From a bacterium (lineage in GTDB: Bacteria; Oederibacteriota; PGYV01; DSBP01): 7,191 nt of DNA. The stretch spans positions 1 to 7,191 of the forward strand of contig DSBP01000137.1 in assembly GCA_011049465.1 (NCBI GenBank). Direction: 5' to 3'. A program made the translations under genes and the position numbers. Shown here one piece after another: positions 1-4,554 of the stretch (positions within the stretch are counted from its first letter, which is position 1; the number at the start of each line of letters is the position of its first letter). The notes below the pieces were generated by a model. The model searched no databases and was not told the DNA's origin. It was given only the letters and a program-made list of their open reading frames with translations.

Positions 1-960
1 AAAATCTTTTATGGGGAGGGCGCGCGCCTCGCGCGGTTCCTGGCGAAAAAAAAGTTAAGGCTCACCTATTTTGAGTTTATGACGGTTCTTGCGTTTATTA
101 TCTTTAAAAAGAGCGGGGTGCAGGCCGCAGTAATTGAAACAGGGCTGGGCGGCAGGCTTGACGCGACAAATGTGAATTACAGGCGGAAAGTTTTAAGCGC
201 CATTACATCCATATCCCTTGAACACACGCAGTATCTGGGAAACACACGGCTTAAGATACTCGCGGAAAAGGCAGGAATAGCGGGGCGGGGGTTTCTGGTT
301 CACAACCTGCGGGGAGGACTGCGCAGGTTTGTTGAAAAAAAAAGAGGCAGGCGCTGCCTCAGCGCCTCCGGTATGGTCAGGCTGAAGCGCGCTCGCGTAA
401 AAAACGGCGTGCTGGAGGCCGAATATGATTACAAAGGCGGCATCCTGTTAAGGACGCTGATGGCTGAATCGGCGCAGGCTGAGAATATGCGGCTTGTGCT
501 CGCGTGCCTTATGGCAATGGAGCAAAGAGGTTATGTCTTTGAAAAAAAGGGAATAATAAAAGGAATAAGGCGGGTAGCCCTGCCGGGTCGTTTCAGCAAA
601 AGCCGCAGGGGTATTTACCTGAGCGTGGCGCATAATCCGGAAGCGTTTAAGCAGTTTCTTGACGCTCTTGATGGCGCGAGGCGGGGAAGGCGCGCGGTTA
701 TCATATTTTCCGCGCTTGCTGACAAGGACATAGGCTCGATATTCAGGCTCATGAAGCGGAGGAAGGGAATCAGCCTTGTGCTGACAGCCATAGACAACCC
801 GAGGGCATTAGGCGTTGAAACAATGAGGCGTATTGTAGTAAAATACGGAATAAGGCACATTGTTGAGCCGGATAATGAAAAGGCGCTTGCTGCGGCGAGA
901 AAGCCGGGAGTAATAACAGCTGCGGTAGGCTCGTTTTACCTGATAAACCGGTACATGTAA
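1..960 (+). CDS. folC: Folylpolyglutamate synthase / dihydrofolate synthase (FolC), 5'-truncated
   Basis: FolC enzymes are cytoplasmic Mur-ligase relatives that use ATP to add glutamate to folates (and, in bifunctional forms, to dihydropteroate). The frame is open from base 1, so the ATG at 79 is internal: it lies in the family block TYFEFMTVLAF, preceded by in-frame coding sequence. Visible in order are the signature ETGLGGRLDATN, the ISLEHTQYLG block (usually IGLDHTxxLG), EKAGI, the linker ALPGRF (usually WPGR), AHNPEAF, FSALADKDI and the terminal GSFYLINRY. About 319 residues are present; the missing N-terminus should hold the P-loop GTNGKGS and roughly 100 residues. Two normally conserved blocks are altered: DGAHNP reads SVAHNP, and the G-x-[HY]-Q-xx-N block reads AESAQAEN. 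The gene ends 12 bases before cysE, suggesting co-transcription. The family is secure; exact substrate range is not. Confidence 0.93.
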   Translation, partial: KIFYGEGARLARFLAKKKLRLTYFEFMTVLAFIIFKKSGVQAAVIETGLGGRLDATNVNYRRKVLSAITSISLEHTQYLGNTRLKILAEKAGIAGRGFLVHNLRGGLRRFVEKKRGRRCLSASGMVRLKRARVKNGVLEAEYDYKGGILLRTLMAESAQAENMRLVLACLMAMEQRGYVFEKKGIIKGIRRVALPGRFSKSRRGIYLSVAHNPEAFKQFLDALDGARRGRRAVIIFSALADKDIGSIFRLMKRRKGISLVLTAIDNPRALGVETMRRIVVKYGIRHIVEPDNEKALAAARKPGVITAAVGSFYLINRYM

Positions 961-972
961 AAGGAGGAGCAG

Positions 973-1590
973 ATGCATTTAATCGGCGATATAAAGGTTG
1001 TGTTTAAGAGGGACCCTGCTGCGGGAAATATATTTGAGGTTATTTTGCTTTATCCGGGACTGCACGCGGTCATACTTCACAGGATAGCGCATCTCTTATA
1101 CAGGCTGAAGATACCCTTTATTCCCCGCGTGATTTCGGCATTCACCCGTTTCCTGACGGGAATTGAGATACATCCCGGAGCTAAAGTCGGAAAGAGGTTC
1201 TTTATTGACCATGGAATGGGAGTGATAATAGGAGAGACAGCCGAGATAGGCGACGACGTCCTGCTTTATCAGGGTGTAACGCTCGGCGGCACGGGAAAAG
1301 AAAAGGGCAAAAGGCATCCCACCCTCGGCAATAATATTGTGGCGGGCGCCGGAGCAAAGATTCTGGGCGCGATAAAAATAGGCAACAACTGCAAGATAGG
1401 AGCGGGTTCTGTGGTGATTCATAATGTGCCGGAAAACTCGACTGTTGTCGGCATACCCGCAAGAGTGGCGCGCGGCCGGGAAAAGCACCCCGAAGAACTT
1501 CTTAAACACGCCGACCTGCCTGACTTTGAAAGCGCGGATATCAGGAGGCTGTTGAAGAGAATCGAAGCGCTGGAGAAGAAAAAGAAATGA
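973..1590 (+). CDS. cysE: Serine O-acetyltransferase, short form (CysE)
   Basis: This enzyme acetylates L-serine with acetyl-CoA, giving O-acetylserine, the first committed step of cysteine synthesis in the cytoplasm. The protein has 205 residues. It has a short helical N-terminus (about 1-60), then a left-handed beta-helix of hexapeptide repeats (about 64-167) with the family blocks GIEIHPGAKVG, FIDHGMGVIIGETAEIG, QGVTLGGTG, KRHP and GAGAKILG. D79 and H80 match the catalytic Asp-His of E. coli CysE, and H115 in KRHP matches its second active-site histidine. It lacks most of the long N-terminal domain of enterobacterial CysE and resembles the Bacillus/EpsC length class. The start is fixed by AAGGAGG at 961-967, 5 bases before the ATG. 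The tail (about 185-205) is charged, probably helical, and ends in four lysines instead of the isoleucine used to dock into cysteine synthase. The stop codon overlaps the next start (ATGA). No cysK is nearby. Confidence 0.96.
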   Translation: MHLIGDIKVVFKRDPAAGNIFEVILLYPGLHAVILHRIAHLLYRLKIPFIPRVISAFTRFLTGIEIHPGAKVGKRFFIDHGMGVIIGETAEIGDDVLLYQGVTLGGTGKEKGKRHPTLGNNIVAGAGAKILGAIKIGNNCKIGAGSVVIHNVPENSTVVGIPARVARGREKHPEELLKHADLPDFESADIRRLLKRIEALEKKKK

Positions 1591-2168
1591 AGGCTAAAAA
1601 TGTTTATGTTATAGCAGGCCCCAACGGCTCGGGAAAAACCACATTTGCCATGGAGTTTCTTCCGGATTTTGCTAAATGCCCGAATTTTATTAACGCGGAC
1701 CTTATTGCAAAGGGATTGTCGCCTTTTGGCCCGGAACAGGCTGCTTTGAAGGCGGGGAAGCTGGTTTTGCGCCAAATCAGTGAGTATGCGGAGAAGGGGG
1801 AGGCCTTTGCTTTTGAGACCACGCTGTCAGGAAAGGCATACTATAACCTTTTAAAGGGATTGAAGGAAGCGGGATACGGGCTTCATTTGTTTTTTTTATG
1901 GATTCCTTCTCCGGCGCTTTCAATTGCCAGAATTAAAGACAGGGTCGCGCAGGGCGGACATAACGTACCGGCAGGAGATGTGCGGCGCAGGTTTGGGCGG
2001 GGGATACGAAATTTTTTTGAATTATATGAAGGGATTTTTAATACATGGTTGTTTTTCGATAATTCCGGGCCGGCGCCAAAGCTGATTGCCGAAAGCAAAA
2101 ACGGGGAACTGAAAATTGTGCAGGCTGAGTTGTTTGAAAAGGTACAAAGCCAAGGAGGTGTGCAATGA
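1587..2168 (+). CDS. Zeta-toxin-like P-loop kinase/ATPase (COG4185 type), putative toxin
   Basis: The 193-residue protein begins almost at once with a Walker A loop, GPNGSGKTT (residues 11-19), as in zeta/PezT-like kinases and the COG4185 'predicted ABC-type ATPase' group. Further family-like blocks are FINADLIAKGL (D38 at the position of the zeta catalytic aspartate), AFETTLSG (E77) and the arginine-rich lid RIKDRVAQGGHNVP followed by RRRFGRGIRNF (about 115-143). Classical zeta toxins phosphorylate UDP-N-acetylglucosamine and block cell-wall synthesis; for COG4185 members the substrate is generally unproven, so toxicity here is inference. The start codon overlaps the cysE stop (ATGA), and its best ribosome site, GGAG at 1572-1575, is 11 bases away, so translation probably relies on coupling to cysE. 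It also overlaps the next small gene by 4 bases. Runs of 8 T (1890-1897) and 7 T (2012-2018) lie inside the gene. It could instead be a non-toxic nucleotide or sugar kinase. Confidence 0.85.
   Translation: MKAKNVYVIAGPNGSGKTTFAMEFLPDFAKCPNFINADLIAKGLSPFGPEQAALKAGKLVLRQISEYAEKGEAFAFETTLSGKAYYNLLKGLKEAGYGLHLFFLWIPSPALSIARIKDRVAQGGHNVPAGDVRRRFGRGIRNFFELYEGIFNTWLFFDNSGPAPKLIAESKNGELKIVQAELFEKVQSQGGVQ
2152..2160 (+). promoter_or_regulatory. Near-perfect Shine-Dalgarno for the small partner gene
   Basis: AAGGAGGTG, complementary to the 16S rRNA 3' end over its whole length, sits 4 bases before the ATG at 2165 and inside the 3' end of the zeta-like gene. It supports the reality of the 53-codon gene and is much stronger than the distant GGAG serving the upstream ATPase gene. 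Confidence 0.8.
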
Positions 2169-2326
2169 AAAAAAGGATGACATTACACGAAAAGGCAATG
2201 GAGGCGATGAAAATTGCTGTTAAAAATGTTGTTTTGGAGCACAAGAAGTCCGGGAGGCCGCTGGCGATATGGAAAAACGGCAGGGTTGCCCTTGTTTCCG
2301 CGAAAAAAATATCAGCACGGTCTTGA
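2165..2326 (+). CDS. Small basic protein, putative antitoxin/partner of the zeta-like ATPase
   Basis: A 53-residue protein encoded by a frame that starts inside the stop codon of the zeta-like gene (ATGA overlap) behind a near-perfect ribosome site. The first half, TLHEKAMEAMKIAVKNVVLE, looks like one amphipathic helix. The second half, HKKSGRPLAIWKNGRVALVS, fits the pattern helix - EH(K/R)xxGxPxxxWxxGxVxxxP that I recall from short proteins encoded directly after COG4185 ATPases in many bacteria. The known facts are position, overlap and the motif-like tail. That it neutralises or otherwise binds the ATPase is inference from gene order and from zeta-family biology. It has no signal peptide, membrane segment or recognisable DNA-binding motif, so autoregulation by this protein is not evident. 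It ends just before a tandem repeat. Truncation is possible: the usual basic/proline end after GxV is short and reads SAKKISARS. Confidence 0.75.
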   Translation: MKKRMTLHEKAMEAMKIAVKNVVLEHKKSGRPLAIWKNGRVALVSAKKISARS

Positions 2327-2329
2327 GCC

Positions 2330-2375
2330 TGAAATCTGAATTTGAATTTGAACTTGAAACTTGAAACTTGAAAAC
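2330..2375. repeat. Degenerate tandem repeat of TGAA-containing 6-7-mers
   Basis: Seven consecutive units begin with TGAA: TGAAATC, TGAATT, TGAATT, TGAACT, TGAAACT, TGAAACT, TGAAAAC (unit lengths 7-6-6-6-7-7-7). The tract fills almost all of the space between the small partner gene (ends 2326) and ligA. It contains the TTG at 2361 that would be an alternative ligA start. It encodes nothing convincing, as the ligA frame has a TGA stop at 2355-2357. No promoter with good spacing was found in it. Its origin may be replication slippage. Confidence 0.7.
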
Positions 2376-2381
2376 CTGCTT

Positions 2382-2385
2382 GGAG
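2382..2385 (+). promoter_or_regulatory. Ribosome binding site deciding the ligA start
   Basis: GGAG lies 5 bases before the ATG at 2391. The in-frame TTG at 2361 would add ten residues (MKLENLLGAH) encoded partly by the tandem repeat, and has no purine-rich site at proper distance apart from the repeat's own GAA triplets. The ATG start is preferred. Confidence 0.7.
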
Positions 2386-2390
2386 CGCAC

Positions 2391-4430
2391 ATGGCAAAAC
2401 CGTCTGACAGCATAAAAAACAGGGTTAAAAAGCTCAGGGAGCTCATAGAACACCACAATAAAAAGTATTACGAGGACGCTTCCCCTGAAATATCCGATTT
2501 TGAATATGACAGGCTCATGAATGAGCTTGCCTCCCTTGAAGCGGAATATCCCGCGTTAAAAACCAAAGATTCGCCTACGCAGAGGGTTGGCGGCACGGTT
2601 TCGCGGGGTTTTAAGCAGGCGGCTCATAACCCGCCCATGCTCAGCCTTGACAACACGTATAACGCGGAAGAGCTGAGGGCTTTTGACAGCAGGGTGAGGA
2701 AAGCGGCGCCGGATTGTTCTTATGTGGTGGAGCCGAAGGTGGACGGCGTGGCCGCCTCTTATATTTACAAAAACGGGGTTTTCACGCGCGGCGCCACGCG
2801 GGGCGACGGCGAACGCGGTGACGACGTAACGGAAAACATTAAAACCATCCGGGGCCTGCCGATTAAGATAACCGCCGGGAAGCTCAGGAGTTTTGAGGTG
2901 AGGGGCGAGGTTTATCTCTCCAAAAAGAGGTTTGAGGGGATTAATAAGGAGAGGGAGGCGGCAGGCGGGCCGCTCTTTGCCAACCCGCGCAATTCGGCGG
3001 CGGGCACGCTTAAACTTCTGGACTCAAAGGCAGTTGCCTTGCGAGGCCTTGAGTTCTTCGCTTACTCGCTTGTCAATGCGGCGGAGCATGGGATAAAAAC
3101 GCATATCGAAGCGCTTGGCGCGCTAAAAGAAGCAGGGTTCCCTGTAAATGAGAACACAAAGCTGTGCCCTGACATTGATTCTGTAATTGAGTTCTGCTTT
3201 GAACGGGAGAAAAAGAGCGCGGAACTTGCGTATGAGACCGACGGCATGGTAATAAAGGTAAATGAGTTTGAGGCCCAGCGGATTCTTGGCGCAACATCAA
3301 AGAGCCCCAGGTGGGCGATATCATACAAGTTTAAGGCAGAGCAGGCAAGGACGGTTGTCAGGGCGATAACAGTGCAGGTCGGCAGGACAGGCGCGCTGAC
3401 TCCGGTTGCCGAGCTTGAACCGGTGCTGCTCGACGGAACTACCGTAAAGCGGGCGACCCTGCATAATGAGGAGGACCTGGCGCGAAAAGACGTGAGGCAG
3501 GGCGATACTGTTATAGTGGAAAAGGCAGGCGACATAATACCCGAGGTTGTGAGCGTTGTAAAGAAAGAGCGTAAGAAAAACGCGAGAAAATTCATAATGA
3601 ATCCTGCCTGCCCTGCCTGCGGAAGCAAAACGGCAAAGTATGAGGATGAGGCGGTCAGGCGGTGCATAAACGTGAAGTGCCCCGCTGTTGTTGAGGCTGG
3701 AATAATTCATTTCGCGTCGCGGGACGCGATGGACATAGACGGCATGGGGCCCGCGATTGTGAAAAAGCTGCTGGAGCATAAAATTATCGGGGATTACTCC
3801 GATATTTACAGCCTTGACGAATTCAAGCTCGCCGCGCTCGGCGGGAAGAAACATAAACTTACGGATAATATACTTAAGGCTGTTGAGGCATCAAAGAAGA
3901 GGCCGTTTGACAGGTTTATTTTCGCGCTGGGGATAAGGAATGTCGGGTCAAGGACAGCGGAAATACTGGCTGAAAATTATCCTTCAATTAAGGAACTGCA
4001 AAACTCATCCGCTGATGAGCTCGCGCAGATACACGAGATAGGGCCGGTTGTGGCGGGATGCATATATGATTTTTTCCGCAGAAAAGAGAACCGTGAGGTT
4101 GTAAACAAGCTTGAAAAGGCGGGTGTTAACATGAAGGGCGGAGGCTCCGCGTCAAAGGGGGCGTTTAAGGGGCTCTCGTTTGTCTTCACCGGCTCGCTGA
4201 AAAGCCTCACAAGGCCCGAGGCCGCGGCCATAGCAAGGCGCCTCGGCGGCAGTGTCTCCGAATCCGTGGGAAAGAAGACGGATTATCTCGTGGCGGGCAG
4301 CGAAGCGGGCTCAAAGCTTGACAAGGCGGAAAAACTCGGGGTGAAAATAATAGGAGAGCAGGAATTCATAAAGCTTGCCGGGATAAAAAGCAGGCCAGCG
4401 AAGGAGCAGGGGCAGGGGGAATTGTTTTGA
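2391..4430 (+). CDS. ligA: NAD+-dependent DNA ligase (LigA)
   Basis: LigA seals nicks in duplex DNA during replication and repair, using NAD+ as adenylate donor. At 679 residues it is full length. Domain order is complete. The Ia NMN-binding domain (about 1-75) has NKKYYEDASPEISDFEYDRL. The adenylation domain has the active-site lysine K116 in EPKVDG, then ATRGDGERGDDVTENI, the NPRNSAAGTLK block, ETDGMVIKVN (K289) and WAISYKF (K313). The OB fold (about 320-400) has VGRTGALTPVAELEPV and VKRATLHNE. The zinc finger has C407, C410, C425 and C430. Helix-hairpin-helix repeats (about 440-575) include MDIDGMG and LGIRNVG. A BRCT domain (about 588-665) has FTGSL and DYLVAGSEAGSKLDKA. The last five residues, QGELF (675-679), follow a flexible tail and match the QxxLF sliding-clamp-binding consensus. 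The gene begins 64 bases after the putative toxin pair. No promoter of its own was recognised, so it may be read from upstream. Confidence 0.98.
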   Translation: MAKPSDSIKNRVKKLRELIEHHNKKYYEDASPEISDFEYDRLMNELASLEAEYPALKTKDSPTQRVGGTVSRGFKQAAHNPPMLSLDNTYNAEELRAFDSRVRKAAPDCSYVVEPKVDGVAASYIYKNGVFTRGATRGDGERGDDVTENIKTIRGLPIKITAGKLRSFEVRGEVYLSKKRFEGINKEREAAGGPLFANPRNSAAGTLKLLDSKAVALRGLEFFAYSLVNAAEHGIKTHIEALGALKEAGFPVNENTKLCPDIDSVIEFCFEREKKSAELAYETDGMVIKVNEFEAQRILGATSKSPRWAISYKFKAEQARTVVRAITVQVGRTGALTPVAELEPVLLDGTTVKRATLHNEEDLARKDVRQGDTVIVEKAGDIIPEVVSVVKKERKKNARKFIMNPACPACGSKTAKYEDEAVRRCINVKCPAVVEAGIIHFASRDAMDIDGMGPAIVKKLLEHKIIGDYSDIYSLDEFKLAALGGKKHKLTDNILKAVEASKKRPFDRFIFALGIRNVGSRTAEILAENYPSIKELQNSSADELAQIHEIGPVVAGCIYDFFRRKENREVVNKLEKAGVNMKGGGSASKGAFKGLSFVFTGSLKSLTRPEAAAIARRLGGSVSESVGKKTDYLVAGSEAGSKLDKAEKLGVKIIGEQEFIKLAGIKSRPAKEQGQGELF

Positions 4431-4474
4431 AGGAGTGGGCTTAAACAGGCGCGCGCAATTTCCGGTAAAACGCG

Positions 4475-4491
4475 GCGTCAACACGCGTCAA
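4475..4491. promoter_or_regulatory. Paired direct repeat upstream of the GH57 promoter, possible activator site
   Basis: GCGTCAA occurs at 4475-4481 and again at 4485-4491, so the copies are exactly 10 bases (about one helical turn) apart with a 3-base spacer. The second copy ends 8 bases before the -35 hexamer. Adjacent same-face half-sites at this place are typical of activators that bind direct repeats, for example the OmpR/PhoB class. The regulator is unknown, and two 7-mers in a short spacer can match by chance. Confidence 0.35.
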
Positions 4492-4499
4492 AGGTTTTC

Positions 4500-4528
4500 T
4501 TGTCAAAAAATACCGCCTGTATTATAAT
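4500..4528 (+). promoter_or_regulatory. Sigma70-type promoter for the GH57 gene
   Basis: TTGTCA (4500-4505, one mismatch to TTGACA) is separated by exactly 17 bases from a perfect TATAAT (4523-4528). Transcription would start near 4535, giving a leader of about 20 bases that contains the AAGGAGA ribosome site at 4544-4550. It lies in the largest gene-free gap of the window (124 bases), so the GH57 gene appears to be transcribed independently of ligA. Confidence 0.78.
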
Positions 4529-4554
4529 GTCCGCACTATATTAAAGGAGATGTT

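Noticed and set aside
335..343. Run of 9 A in folC (and 8 A at 46-53) as programmed slippage
   Set aside because: The reading frame is intact on both sides and lysine-rich AAA runs are common in this genome's coding style.
79..960. ATG at 79 as the start of the folC gene
   Set aside because: The frame is open from base 1 and the residues before it (RLTYFEF) belong to a conserved FolC block, so the gene is cut by the window edge and the ATG is internal.
2361..2390. TTG at 2361 as the ligA start
   Set aside because: It lies inside the tandem repeat and adds residues not typical of LigA, while the ATG at 2391 has GGAG at 5 bases and starts at the normal N-terminus.
4470..4488. Hairpin ACGCG/CGCGT after ligA as a terminator
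   Set aside because: The stem has only 5 pairs with a 9-base loop, and the following sequence has just a short TTTT, so it does not look like an intrinsic terminator.
4445..4520. Inverted repeat ACAGGCG / CGCCTGT across the GH57 promoter
   Set aside because: Seven-base arms 62 bases apart are expected by chance in a 124-base spacer; one arm happens to fall between -35 and -10, but nothing else supports an operator.
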